DNA of 61,578 nucleotides from Gallionella sp. UBA4121 (GCA_002381565.1 DFWZ01000007.1:1-61578), one strand, 5' to 3'. Shown: positions 53,572 through 61,431, counted from the stretch's first letter. Translations and numbers: made by a program. The notes: generated by a model not told the origin, from the sequence alone.

Positions 53572-54198
53572 ATGTTTCGTGATCGTCAGGATGCTGCAAA
53601 CAGGCTGGCACGTGCACTCGAGGGCTATCGCGGTCAGAATCCGCTGGTGCTGGCGATTCCGCGCGGTGCGGTGCCTATGGCAAAAACTATCGCCGCAGCG
53701 CTGGATGGCGAGCTGGATGTGGTGCTGGTGCGCAAGCTGCGTGCCCCGGGTAATCCGGAATTTGCTATCGGTTCTGTGGATGAAACCGGCTGGACCTATC
53801 TTGCCGATTATGCCGCTCATGTGTCGGGCGGCCAACAATACATAGAGGCCGAGAAGGCCGCACAGCTTGACGTGATGCGTGAGCGGCGTGCCAGCTATAC
53901 TCCGGTGCGCCCGCCGCTGGATCCCGCAGGGCGTGTCGTCATCGTGGTGGACGATGGCCTGGCGACAGGTGCCACGATGATCGCAGCCCTGCATGCACTG
54001 CGCGCAAAACACCCGAAAAAACTGGTTTGCGCCGTGCCGGTTGCCCCCCCCGATACACTGGAAAAAGTCTCGGGCTACGCGGATGAAGTGGTCTGTCTGG
54101 CGGCGCCTGAACTGTTTTATGCAGTGGGTCAGTTCTACCAGTCCTTCCCGCAGGTCGCCGATGAGGAAGTGATCGAATTGCTCAACCCCACACCGTGA
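53572..54198 (+). CDS. Phosphoribosyltransferase-domain protein
   Basis: A 208-residue cytoplasmic protein with a type I PRTase fold. The PRPP-binding loop is VVIVVDDGLATGATM (about 123-137), and LAIPRGAVPMA lies near the N-terminus. Relatives often stand beside, or are fused to, dienelactone-hydrolase-like proteins; one lies at 55984-56616, across the TnpB element. A strong AAGGAG site precedes the ATG. The actual substrate is unknown. The left hairpin of the TnpB element begins 5 bp after the stop codon. Confidence 0.85.
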   Translation: MFRDRQDAANRLARALEGYRGQNPLVLAIPRGAVPMAKTIAAALDGELDVVLVRKLRAPGNPEFAIGSVDETGWTYLADYAAHVSGGQQYIEAEKAAQLDVMRERRASYTPVRPPLDPAGRVVIVVDDGLATGATMIAALHALRAKHPKKLVCAVPVAPPDTLEKVSGYADEVVCLAAPELFYAVGQFYQSFPQVADEEVIELLNPTP

Positions 54199-54202
54199 GA
54201 GT

Positions 54203-54226
54203 CCCCTTGCTTTAGCCATGGGGAGG
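54203..54226. repeat. Left hairpin of the TnpB element
   Basis: CCCC/GGGG outer and GC/GC inner pairs around TTTA, followed by AGG. It differs from the right hairpin at only a few positions, one pair of which is compensatory. Confidence 0.7.
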
Positions 54227-54257
54227 AAAGCGGGAATTTGATTTAGATTTTGCTTGA

Positions 54258-54282
54258 AATGTACGGTAATATGCTATACATT
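54258..54282. promoter_or_regulatory. Possible RHH operator/promoter before the small gene
   Basis: AATGTA and its complement TACATT flank 13 bp and overlap a possible promoter (TTGAAA at 54254, TATACA at 54275, spacing 15). A short inverted repeat over the promoter would suit autoregulation by the ribbon-helix-helix protein encoded 8 bp downstream. This is inference from position and symmetry. Confidence 0.35.
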
Positions 54283-54289
54283 TGTAATC

Positions 54290-54430
54290 ATGAAAATCTC
54301 ATGTAGCTATCGTTTATCAGATGAAGCCATTCGGTTGCTAAAGGCGTTGGCCGAAGCAAAAGGGATAAGTCAGGCATCCGTAATAGAAATGATCTTGCGC
54401 GAAGCAGCTAAACGAGAAAAAATTAAATGA
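54290..54430 (+). CDS. 46-residue ribbon-helix-helix protein upstream of tnpB
   Basis: A small protein beginning MKISCSYRLSDEAIRLL. It fits a ribbon-helix-helix fold: a short beta strand (KISCSYRL), helix A (SDEAIRLLKALAEAKG), and helix B (SQASVIEMILREAAKRE). Such proteins are DNA-binding dimers and often regulators or antitoxins. Its stop overlaps the tnpB start (ATGA), so the two are translationally coupled. I know no named function for an RHH gene in this position. Confidence 0.8.
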   Translation: MKISCSYRLSDEAIRLLKALAEAKGISQASVIEMILREAAKREKIK

Positions 54431-55953
54431 AACGCACCGGCACGCCCACCTTCGTTCTCACTATTCCCCTGGTTGTGAAGCCCGGCGAAGACCGGACATT
54501 GATCGGGCGCATGGAAGCTGGAAGGCGCTTGTACAACGCCACGCTGGGCGAAGCACTGCGCCAACATGGATTGCTGAAACAATCGAAAGACTGGCAGCAC
54601 ACGCGAACCATTGCAGACAAGAAATTGCGCGGAAGCGAATTTCAGCGGCTCTCGAAAGAGGTTGGGTTCACGCCTGCAGCCATCATCACCTTTGCCCGGA
54701 ATTGCAAGAACGAAGCAGGCTGGAAAGACCGGCTCGGTTCTAACGTCACCCAGCGCATTGCGGAGCAGGTCTTCGCGGCCATGCAGCAATACTCCTTTGG
54801 GAAGCGCGGTCGCCCACGGTTTAAGGGCGCGTCACGTCCCCTGCATTCGCTTGAAGCAACCACTAATGCGGCCAACATCATCTGGAAGCCGGAAACGGGC
54901 TGTATCGAGTTTGGGAAGCTCACACTGCCAGCTTTATTGCCGTCTAAAACACAAGACTCATATCTGCACCAAGCGTTGATCGGCAGGACGAAGTATTGCC
55001 GCGTGCTGTGGCGCAACGTGGACGGCGCACGCCGCTGGTTTGTGCAACTCATGCAGGAAGGCGTTGCCCCGGTAAAACATGATTACGCTTGTGGCGAAAT
55101 TGTTGGTCTGGATATCGGACCGAGCACCATTGCCGTTGTTGGTGATAATTCCGCATCATTGGTAAAATTCTGCGATACCGTCGTTCAGCCATGGAAGGAA
55201 ACTCGCCGCCTGCAACGCGCCATGGACCGGTCTAAACGCGCCACGAACCAGCATTGCTTTAACGCAAACGGGACGTGGAAAAAAGGCCAGAAGTTCACAC
55301 CATCCAAACGCTATACAGAAATTCGCACCGAATATGCAGAAGTAGAGCGCAAGCTGGCCGCCGAGCGAAAACGCGCCCATGGCGAACTTGCTAACCAGAT
55401 TCTCGGGCTGGGTAATGTTGTCCAGTCCGAAACCCTGTCTTACCTCGCTTTCCAGAAGAATTATGGCAAGAGCGTGAAAGTCAGAGCACCCGGAATGTTT
55501 GTCGAACAATTGCGTCGCAAGGCTGAAAGAGCCGGCGGCAAATTGATTGATTTGCACACTTGGTCGCTGAAAATGTCGCAGTACGACCACACCACCGAAG
55601 TTTGCACAAAGAAGCCGCTCAGTCAGCGGTGGCATGTGCTGGGTGATGGGTCGGGAGTTGTGCAACGGGATGTGTACTCCGCATTTCTCGCACGCTGCGT
55701 AATGAGCAACACGCACCACCCATCCCATATTGAAACGATGTGGGCGGCTCAGAAACCTGTGCTGCTGCAAACGGGGTGGCTGCGTTCCGAACCTGCGAAG
55801 ATAGAGCCTTCGGGCAAAATCACGGTAGCGATACCGTTAGAGCAGGTCGTTTGTGATAGAGGGTTTGCCGCTGGTCATGGCCGGGATGCTGTAGTCGCAA
55901 GACGAGAGCCCGGAGACACCAGCGGGTTCGCCCTTAGAACCCCCTGCCTTTAG
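54427..55953 (+). CDS. TnpB-family RuvC nuclease-like protein with degenerate zinc ribbon
   Basis: A 508-residue TnpB-like protein (canonical members are about 400). TnpB proteins are RNA-guided DNA nucleases of IS200/IS605 elements and ancestors of Cas12. The RuvC residues appear present: D229 (GLDIGPST), E335 (VQSETLSYLAFQ) and D415 (VQRDVYSAFLA). The zinc ribbon between RuvC-II and -III is degenerate: only one cysteine (EVCTKKPLSQRW) is seen and the usual second CxxC is replaced by HVLGDGSGVV. A C-terminal extension (from about 425) runs into the right-end hairpin, and the stop codon TAG lies in its loop. It is coupled to the RHH gene. Confidence 0.88.
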   Translation: MKRTGTPTFVLTIPLVVKPGEDRTLIGRMEAGRRLYNATLGEALRQHGLLKQSKDWQHTRTIADKKLRGSEFQRLSKEVGFTPAAIITFARNCKNEAGWKDRLGSNVTQRIAEQVFAAMQQYSFGKRGRPRFKGASRPLHSLEATTNAANIIWKPETGCIEFGKLTLPALLPSKTQDSYLHQALIGRTKYCRVLWRNVDGARRWFVQLMQEGVAPVKHDYACGEIVGLDIGPSTIAVVGDNSASLVKFCDTVVQPWKETRRLQRAMDRSKRATNQHCFNANGTWKKGQKFTPSKRYTEIRTEYAEVERKLAAERKRAHGELANQILGLGNVVQSETLSYLAFQKNYGKSVKVRAPGMFVEQLRRKAERAGGKLIDLHTWSLKMSQYDHTTEVCTKKPLSQRWHVLGDGSGVVQRDVYSAFLARCVMSNTHHPSHIETMWAAQKPVLLQTGWLRSEPAKIEPSGKITVAIPLEQVVCDRGFAAGHGRDAVVARREPGDTSGFALRTPCL

Positions 55954-55964
55954 GCATGGGGAGG
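55941..55964. repeat. Right hairpin of the TnpB element
   Basis: CCCCTGCC-TTTA-GGCA-T-GGGG followed by AGG; eight pairs with one bulged T. It contains the tnpB stop codon in its loop. Confidence 0.75.
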
Positions 55965-55983
55965 TTTAGACAGTAATCAGCTA

Positions 55984-56616
55984 TCAGCTGCCAGCCTGGA
56001 AGTGTTTGACGAACCAGTCCGCTGCGCTTTTCGCTGCCTGTTGCAGCGTGCCGGGTTCTTCAAACAAATGGATTGCACCGGGGATCAGTGTCAGTTGCTT
56101 CTCGCAGTTCATAAGCGCATAAGCTTGCTGGTTCAATTCGACTACACCGTAGTCACAGTCGCCCACGATGAGCAAAGTGGGCGATGTGACACGATCCAGA
56201 GCAACTTCTCCCGCCAGGTCAGGGCGTCCGCCGCGTGACACCACTGCAGCAATGTCGCCGTCCATTTTTGCGGCGGCCAGCAACGCGGCTGCAGCGCCGG
56301 TGCTGGCGCCGAAATAACCCAGTTTCAGGTTTTTTGTCTCGTCCTGCAGCCAGCTTGTTGCAGCGAGCAGCCGGCGCGTGAGTAACCCAATGTCGAAGCG
56401 TGTGGCGTAATCCTGATCCTCCTCCTGCGTCAGCAGGTCGAACAGCAGCGTGCCGATGCCGCAGTGTTGCAGCACCTGGGCTACATAGGTGTTGCGCGGA
56501 CTCAATCGGCTGCTGCCGCTGCCGTGGGCGAACAGCACCACGCTGTTGGCCGTCGGCGGCACGATCAGTTCTCCATCCAATTTTAGCGGGCCGGCTGGAA
56601 TATGTACGGTGTTCAT
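55984..56616 (-). CDS. Dienelactone-hydrolase-like alpha/beta hydrolase
   Basis: A 210-residue cytoplasmic alpha/beta hydrolase. The nucleophile elbow is GASTGAAAAL (Ser in G-x-S-x-G), an oxyanion-type HGSGSS lies near residue 31, the likely acid is in VGDCDYGVVELN, and the likely base is His in IPGAIHLFEEPG. Relatives are found next to or fused with phosphoribosyltransferases. Here the PRTase gene lies on the other side of the TnpB element in convergent orientation. The substrate is unknown. Confidence 0.85.
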   Translation of the reverse strand: MNTVHIPAGPLKLDGELIVPPTANSVVLFAHGSGSSRLSPRNTYVAQVLQHCGIGTLLFDLLTQEEDQDYATRFDIGLLTRRLLAATSWLQDETKNLKLGYFGASTGAAAALLAAAKMDGDIAAVVSRGGRPDLAGEVALDRVTSPTLLIVGDCDYGVVELNQQAYALMNCEKQLTLIPGAIHLFEEPGTLQQAAKSAADWFVKHFQAGS

Positions 56617-56673
56617 CTGTAATCTCCCGTTGTTTTACCTGCGACATCGATCAAAAAATCGTGAAATTTCGAG

Positions 56674-57261
56674 CTATTGCTTGTTTTCTGTGGCGAGTTC
56701 AGAGCGGAATTGCTCAACTTTGTCATGGAAATCATCCGCGTTTCCATAGTCGAGGAAATGCTCGTAGCGCGAGTGCGAGCTTAAGATTTTGCGTGCGTGT
56801 TTGATCGGGCAGAAATATTGCTCGGTGCGTGCCGTGATTTCGCCCGCATAGCCTAACATGCCGACGGCATAGGAGCAGTACATGCAATCGACTTTTTCAA
56901 TGATATTCAGGTAGGCCAGATGCTGATGATCCATCACGATATAGTTTGCGCGCTTGACCCTGGCAATGCCGTAAATTGGAAAACAGCTTATCTGATAGAA
57001 GCTGATACACAGATCGAACAGGACCAGCGGGACGATCATGCCGTAGATGATGGGCATGGTGATGAAATTTTGCGGGCGGACGGTCAGAAACCAGCGAAAC
57101 ACCCCCAGCTTGACGCGCTGGTGTGCATCCTTGATGGTTTGTTCGAAAATGACGCGCTTGTCATTTATCCGGTAGCGCAAGTGACCTTCCTGTTCTTCGA
57201 TGGCTTTTTGCAATTCATCTTCGAGTACAGTGATCTGATCGAGAATTTGACGGATGGTCAT
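56674..57261 (-). CDS. Uncharacterised membrane protein with Cys motifs
   Basis: A 195-residue protein of unrecognised family. Residues 1-45 are a charged coiled coil (DQITVLEDELQKAIEEQEGHL). Two hydrophobic segments follow (about 66-90 and 92-100), then a cytoplasmic part with CMYCSY and YFCPIKHARK, which could bind a metal or heme. The C-terminus is acidic. No operon partner is clear; it diverges from the Gly/Met-rich gene. The function is unknown. Confidence 0.7.
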   Translation of the reverse strand: MTIRQILDQITVLEDELQKAIEEQEGHLRYRINDKRVIFEQTIKDAHQRVKLGVFRWFLTVRPQNFITMPIIYGMIVPLVLFDLCISFYQISCFPIYGIARVKRANYIVMDHQHLAYLNIIEKVDCMYCSYAVGMLGYAGEITARTEQYFCPIKHARKILSSHSRYEHFLDYGNADDFHDKVEQFRSELATENKQ

Positions 57262-57491
57262 GACGGACTCCTGCGGTGGCGAAAAGTTGCTCTACGCTTA
57301 CAGTATAGATGCAATTTAGCGGATCCCGGCATATGTGGCTGTCAATATCTGTCCGCATGACTGGTTTAATCATCTGCGCCGGGTGAAATTATTAAAGACT
57401 TTAATATGTATCTCAGACAGGGGTGTTAATATTACCTTGCCTGATTTACAAGTTGCTTTCAGGCGGTTTATTAACCAATTCGGAGGTTATT

Positions 57492-57884
57492 ATGAGCAGG
57501 AAAATGATACTTTCAACGCTGGCTGTTGCGATGTTTTTCTCGGCAGGTTTTGCGGTGGCGGCAGATGTAGCGCCGGACCAGACTCAGGATCGCGCGCAGA
57601 ACCGGCAGACGGTGGGCCGACAAATCATGACCGATGAGGAGCGCAATGCGCAGCGCGCCAAAATGCGCAGCACGACTTCTCAGGAAGAGCGGAATAAAGT
57701 TCGCGCTGAGCAACACGAAAAAATGAAACTGCGCGCCAAAGAGAAGGGCGTGACCGTGCCGGATAATCCGCCGGCTCAAGGTCAGGGCGGCGGCATGGGT
57801 GGCGGGCAAGGTGGAGGAATGGGTGGCGGCATGGGCGGCGGACAAGGTGGTGGAATGGGCGGGGGAGGACGCGGCGGGCGTTGA
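57492..57884 (+). CDS. Exported Gly/Met-rich repeat protein
   Basis: A 130-residue exported protein. A signal peptide (cleavage after AVA) precedes a charged helical part (TDEERNAQRAKMRSTTSQEE, about 45-90). The tail after DNPPAQGQ consists of repeats of GGGM and GGGQ ending RGGR. Its methionines could bind Cu(I), and a CopD-like gene lies next to it, but no Cu motif is proven. The ATG at 57492 has GGAGG 6 bp upstream; a longer frame to 57423 would bury the signal peptide. A strong terminator follows 20 bp after the stop. Confidence 0.8.
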   Translation: MSRKMILSTLAVAMFFSAGFAVAADVAPDQTQDRAQNRQTVGRQIMTDEERNAQRAKMRSTTSQEERNKVRAEQHEKMKLRAKEKGVTVPDNPPAQGQGGGMGGGQGGGMGGGMGGGQGGGMGGGGRGGR

Positions 57885-57902
57885 CCGTCAGTTTTCAATT
57901 AT

Positions 57903-57931
57903 TAAAAAAGGCCTGTCAGACAGGCCTTTTT
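57903..57931 (+). terminator. Rho-independent terminator
   Basis: AAAAAGGCCTGTC and GACAGGCCTTTTT form a perfect stem with an A-rich lead and T-rich tail. It can end transcription from the Gly/Met-rich gene and, read in reverse, from the convergent CopD-like gene. Confidence 0.9.
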
Positions 57932-57961
57932 CAGTTTACAACGCAGCAAAACTATTTAGTC

Positions 57962-58414
57962 TCAGAGGGCCATTCCGATCACAGCCACGCTCACCGTCAG
58001 CAATCCCAGTGCCAGATTGAGTCCGACCAGCTTGCGTATCTTGCCCAGCATCTCGCCCGCTTCTTTCCAGTTTTGAGCGGCGACATGCCGGTTTAACTTG
58101 CGGTAGGCGGCGAAAAACACATGGCCGTAGAGCGCTATCATCAAAAGTCCCAGCGCCAGCATGATGTGCACGTGACGGCCTGCGTGAGCCATGCCGCCAT
58201 ACAGGTAGATCATGTAAACGCCGCTGATGAGCAGTGCGACTATCGCAACCCATACCCAGTTGAAAAAACGGCTGAATACCGCATCCCACAGTCGCAGGCG
58301 TTGCGGCGGGTCAAGCGTTTCAACGGCGGCGGGACGCAGCACGACATAGGCGAAAAACATGCCGCCGACCCAGATCAGCACGGATAACAAATGGATCAAT
58401 TTCAACAGCATCAT
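57962..58414 (-). CDS. CopD-domain membrane protein
   Basis: A 150-residue inner-membrane protein with four helices. The N-terminal LLKLIHLLSVLIWVGGMFFAY and the loop histidines match the CopD/DUF-type fold. CopD proteins are linked to copper handling, but short stand-alone members are common and little studied. It converges with the Gly/Met-rich gene across a shared terminator and lies downstream of selO on the same strand (45 bp gap). Confidence 0.78.
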   Translation of the reverse strand: MMLLKLIHLLSVLIWVGGMFFAYVVLRPAAVETLDPPQRLRLWDAVFSRFFNWVWVAIVALLISGVYMIYLYGGMAHAGRHVHIMLALGLLMIALYGHVFFAAYRKLNRHVAAQNWKEAGEMLGKIRKLVGLNLALGLLTVSVAVIGMAL

Positions 58415-58459
58415 AACAACCTCCAGTTTAAAAAATATAACTCAATTTTACAGGTTCAA

Positions 58460-60016
58460 TCAGGAACTGCATGACAACATCGAACAGCCAGGCTTGTTGA
58501 TTGCCCAGTCCGGGCGCTTGGCCGTCAGCTCAGATGAAATGTCATCGTCATAAGGATGGCGGGCGGCTTCCATCAGTTTGTCAAGCAAGGTCAGATCGTC
58601 CTGCATCGCGGCATCGATTGCCTGCTGTGCGAGGTAATTGCGCAGAACGAATCGCGGATTTACCAGGTTCATGCGCCGCCGCCTGGCTTCATTCGTGTCC
58701 TTTTGCCGGGCAAGGCGGGCAGCATAACGCGCAAGCCAGGCATTGAACTGTTCACTGTAATCCCGATAGAGGGACTGCTGATAAAACGCGCTGTGCAAAA
58801 CGACGAGATCCGGTGCCTGTTGCTCGATATTGGCCAGGGCCCGGAACAATTCCGTCATATCCACCTGGGCGCGCTGCATCAGTTCAAAAACCTCCTCCAC
58901 CAGACTGGCATCTTCATTCATCCATTCAAGCCATCCGAATTTTGCGGCCAGCATGGCCGACAGGCTTGTCTGGAAGGTGGCATCAAAATGGGCGAGTCCC
59001 TCGTCGAGTATCTCTCGGGAGGGCGCGACCGTTGCCAGCGCATCGGCAAGCCGCTCAAGATTCCAGCGCGCCACAGCCGGCTGCTTGGACAGCGTATAGC
59101 GGCGCCAGTCTTCATCGGTGGTGTTGGGTGTCCAGTCGGGGTCGAAGTTGTCTGTCCAGCCGTAAGGCCCGTAGTCTATGGTCAGCCCGATGATGGACAT
59201 GTTGTCGGTATTCATCACGCCATGCACGAACCCGACGCGCAGCCATTCTATGACCAGCCTGGCGGTCCTCTCGCAAATCAGCCTGTACCAGTTCGCGAAG
59301 TAATCTTTCGATTGCATGTCGATCTGCGGGAAATCCCGCGCGATGGTAAAAGCGATCAACTGTTGCAGCAGCGCATGCTCACCCCGGGCGGCCAGTAACT
59401 CGAAATTCCCGAAGCGGATGAAGCTGGGTGCTGCCCGGCATACGATTGCGCCGGGTTCCAGACCCGGATTGCCGTCGTAGAACATATCGCGCATGACGGT
59501 TTCGCCGGTCGAAATCAGGCTCAGCGCACGTGTCGTTGGAATGCCCAGATGATGCATGGCCTCACTGCACAGGAATTCGCGCAGGGAAGAGCGCAACACG
59601 GCGCGGCCATCTGCCCGGCGCGAATAGGGTGTCATGCCTGCCCCCTTGAGTTGCAATTCCCATCGCTCGCCGTTTTTGTTGATCACCTCGCCCAGTGCGA
59701 TGGCGCGGCCATCACCCAGTTGACCTGCCCAGTTGCCGAACTGGTGCCCCCCGTAGCAGGTGGCATAGGGCGTCATGCCGGGCAACAGGCGATTGCCACA
59801 GAAGGCGGCCAGGAAATCTTCCGAATGCACATCATCGGCTGATAGATTCAGGATGTCTGAGACATCACTCGAATAGGCCATCAGGACAGGCCGTTTGACC
59901 GGAGTCGGCTTGGCGGCAGCCCAGCACACACCCGGAGTTTGCCGGGATTGCAGCATTCCCGTCTCGTCCCCCGGCAATTCGGCGACGAAGCGATTGTTGA
60001 AATTCAGTTGAACCAC
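58460..60016 (-). CDS. selO: Protein adenylyltransferase SelO (YdiU)
   Basis: A 518-residue pseudokinase-fold enzyme that transfers AMP to Ser/Thr/Tyr of target proteins and helps under oxidative stress. Family blocks include YGGHQFGNWAGQLGDGRAI, LQLKGAGMTPYSRRADGRAV, SSLREFLCSEAMHHLGIPTT and HGVMNTDNMSIIGLTIDYGP. The C-terminal CSMLSCSS ends the protein in Cys rather than selenocysteine, as in most bacteria. The start has no striking ribosome binding site but fits the family. Confidence 0.94.
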   Translation of the reverse strand: MVQLNFNNRFVAELPGDETGMLQSRQTPGVCWAAAKPTPVKRPVLMAYSSDVSDILNLSADDVHSEDFLAAFCGNRLLPGMTPYATCYGGHQFGNWAGQLGDGRAIALGEVINKNGERWELQLKGAGMTPYSRRADGRAVLRSSLREFLCSEAMHHLGIPTTRALSLISTGETVMRDMFYDGNPGLEPGAIVCRAAPSFIRFGNFELLAARGEHALLQQLIAFTIARDFPQIDMQSKDYFANWYRLICERTARLVIEWLRVGFVHGVMNTDNMSIIGLTIDYGPYGWTDNFDPDWTPNTTDEDWRRYTLSKQPAVARWNLERLADALATVAPSREILDEGLAHFDATFQTSLSAMLAAKFGWLEWMNEDASLVEEVFELMQRAQVDMTELFRALANIEQQAPDLVVLHSAFYQQSLYRDYSEQFNAWLARYAARLARQKDTNEARRRRMNLVNPRFVLRNYLAQQAIDAAMQDDLTLLDKLMEAARHPYDDDISSELTAKRPDWAINKPGCSMLSCSS

Positions 60017-60094
60017 GAGGCTTTATCCCTCCGGAGATTATTTGTGTACCCAGAGCGTATATTACCTGACAAATATGGTCGGGAAATAAATACG

Positions 60095-60109
60095 GGAAGA
60101 AATATCTGC
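60095..60109. repeat. 15-bp direct repeat flanking the FitAB cassette, left copy
   Basis: GGAAGAAATATCTGC occurs here and, identically and in the same orientation, at 61432-61446. The copies lie just outside the inverted repeats and look like a target-site duplication; the left one is separated from its inverted repeat by TTGCA. Confidence 0.75.
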
Positions 60110-60172
60110 TTGCAGGGCGTGATTCAAACTGATGTTTAAGGTTTGTCATGCAGCTAGCTTCAAATCCTTCGC

Positions 60173-60514
60173 CTAATACGCATCCCACTGACGGTTTGCA
60201 CGATTGAGCCGCAAGGACAGCATGTAATCGACATTTGCAGCGCACCACCACGACCCTGGGAGTTTGAGTCGTTTCTGAACGATGTTGCGATGCGCACTTT
60301 CGATTTTCCCTGATCCAATCGGCAAGTTGCTGGCCAGCGCGTTTTGGTAGTCGAGCTGTTTGCGTCGATGGCTAAAATATAGGTGGCACTGCCTTACGGG
60401 CGCATCGCCGTCCTCTACACCCGGCTCTTCGAGATGCGGCTGTAATATTGGCAATCCGACACTGTAACCTACAAACACTTGTTTTCCGATATGTCGATGC
60501 TTGCAATAATGCAT
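60173..60514 (-). pseudogene. C-terminal remnant of a DDE transposase
   Basis: The frame ends with a transposase-like C-terminus (LPIGSGKIESAHRNIVQKRL, then SLRLNRANRQW). The LPIGSG-x-IES motif, with the catalytic Glu, is shared by several IS families such as ISKra4-like groups. Upstream of about 60400 the sequence is not convincingly homologous, and the first two thirds of a transposase are missing. The apparent start lies inside a FitA operator box. It is non-functional. Confidence 0.75.
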
Positions 60515-60547
60515 TCAAAGTATTAATATGAATGCATATAATGCATT
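60508..60547 (+). promoter_or_regulatory. Three ATGCAT boxes, putative FitA operator
   Basis: AATGCATT occurs at 60508-60515 and 60540-60547, with AATGCAT at 60531-60537. The last two are spaced 9 bp apart, start to start. They lie 17-56 bp before the antitoxin start in an AT-rich stretch, where autoregulation by an RHH antitoxin is expected. Confidence 0.6.
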
Positions 60548-60563
60548 TTTGTGAGGTGATGCT

Positions 60564-60818
60564 ATGGCAATGCTGACAGTACGCAATCTGCCTGATGACG
60601 TGCATCGCGCGTTACGGGTGCAGGCCGCTCAACATGGGCGCAGCACCGAGGCCGAAGTCCGCGAGATTCTTGCGATCGCAGTCAAGCCAGAGACGCGCGT
60701 TCGCTTGGGTGAAGCCCTCACGGCACTTGGCCGCAAGGTCGGCCTTACGAACGAGGATTTCGATGTCTTGCAGCAAGTGAGAGACAAGACTCCGGCCGAG
60801 CCGCTGAGGTTTGGATGA
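60564..60818 (+). CDS. FitA-type ribbon-helix-helix antitoxin
   Basis: An 84-residue antitoxin and DNA-binding repressor. The N-terminal RHH (MLTVRNLPDDVHRALRVQAAQHGRSTEAEVREIL) matches FitA/StbC-type proteins, and the C-terminal part would bind the PIN toxin. A GTGAGGTGAT leader holds the ribosome binding site. The stop overlaps the toxin start by 4 bp. Confidence 0.9.
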   Translation: MAMLTVRNLPDDVHRALRVQAAQHGRSTEAEVREILAIAVKPETRVRLGEALTALGRKVGLTNEDFDVLQQVRDKTPAEPLRFG

Positions 60819-61231
60819 TCGTTCTCGATACCAACGTCGTTTCCGAGGCGATGAAGCCGGAGCCACACCCGGCTGTACGGGCTTGGCTGAATGATCAATC
60901 AGCCGAAACGCTGTATCTGTCCACCGTGACGTTGGCTGAGCTACTGTTTGGCATCGGGGCACTCCCGGCTGGCAAGCGCAAGGACATGTTGGCACAGACC
61001 CTTGACGGTCTGATGGGACTGTTCAGGGATCGGGTGCTTCCATTCGACATCGATGCAGCACGGCGCTATGCCGAACTGGCCGTGGCAGCCAAGGTCGCCG
61101 GACGAGGATTTCCAACACCAGACGGCTACATTGCCGCAATCGCAGCCTCGCGAGGGTTCATCGTGGCATCACGCGATACTGCTCCATATGAGGCAGCTAG
61201 CGTTACGGTCATCAATCCGTGGGAAACTTAA
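60815..61231 (+). CDS. FitB/VapC-type PIN-domain toxin
   Basis: A 138-residue PIN-domain ribonuclease. Conserved acidic residues are D5 (IVLDTNVVSE), E42 (LAELLFG), and D in TPDGYIAAIA and ASRDTAPY. With the upstream antitoxin it forms a type II toxin-antitoxin module; FitB/VapC toxins usually cut tRNA or rRNA. Nothing suggests it is broken. Confidence 0.92.
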   Translation: MIVLDTNVVSEAMKPEPHPAVRAWLNDQSAETLYLSTVTLAELLFGIGALPAGKRKDMLAQTLDGLMGLFRDRVLPFDIDAARRYAELAVAAKVAGRGFPTPDGYIAAIAASRGFIVASRDTAPYEAASVTVINPWET

Positions 61232-61431
61232 AGGACCCCAACAAAACATGAGCACGAATTTCGCCGGCTGGCAGCGAAGATCGATTAGCATATGCAACTG
61301 ATTTTCGGGTTTGCATTAAGTCCTCTCAGAATCGCTTCGTCACTCAACATCGTTGATTCCATCATGGCTCCCCTTTCGTTTTGCTCCGGTATTATATGGT
61401 AGCTTACGTCACATCAGTTTGAATCGCACCC

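Larger units (their letters stand above)
54203..55964 (+). mobile_element. IS200/IS605-type (IS1341-like) element with RHH gene and TnpB
   Basis: The element is marked by similar hairpins at both ends. Left (54203-54223): CCCCTTGC-TTTA-GCCATGGGG. Right (55941-55961): CCCCTGCC-TTTA-GGCATGGGG. Both are followed by AGG, and one inner pair differs by a compensating G-C/C-G swap. There is no tnpA (Y1 transposase), so it cannot move by itself. It carries a 46-residue ribbon-helix-helix gene and tnpB. TnpB guide RNAs (omega RNAs) usually overlap the 3' end of tnpB and the right end, so one may be encoded around 55750-55964. Exact ends and target site are uncertain. Confidence 0.75.
60115..61431. mobile_element. 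IS-derived cassette carrying a transposase remnant and FitAB
   Basis: The 21-bp ends (60115-60135 and 61411-61431) are inverted repeats with 19 matches; the inner 15 bp (GATTCAAACTGATGT) are identical. Direct 15-bp repeats lie outside. Inside are a transposase C-terminal remnant, whose stop is about 38 bp from the left end as in a normal IS, and the FitAB pair where the transposase N-terminal part should be. It looks like a decayed IS that now carries a toxin-antitoxin module as cargo. Confidence 0.65.

Noticed and set aside
54427..55953. TnpB as a nuclease-dead repressor
   Set aside because: The three RuvC acidic residues appear present, so nuclease death cannot be claimed; only the zinc ribbon is degenerate.
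57780..57884. CRISPR-like or tandem DNA array in the GGGM repeats
   Set aside because: The repeats are codon-based and short, with no spacer pattern; they simply encode a Gly/Met-rich tail.
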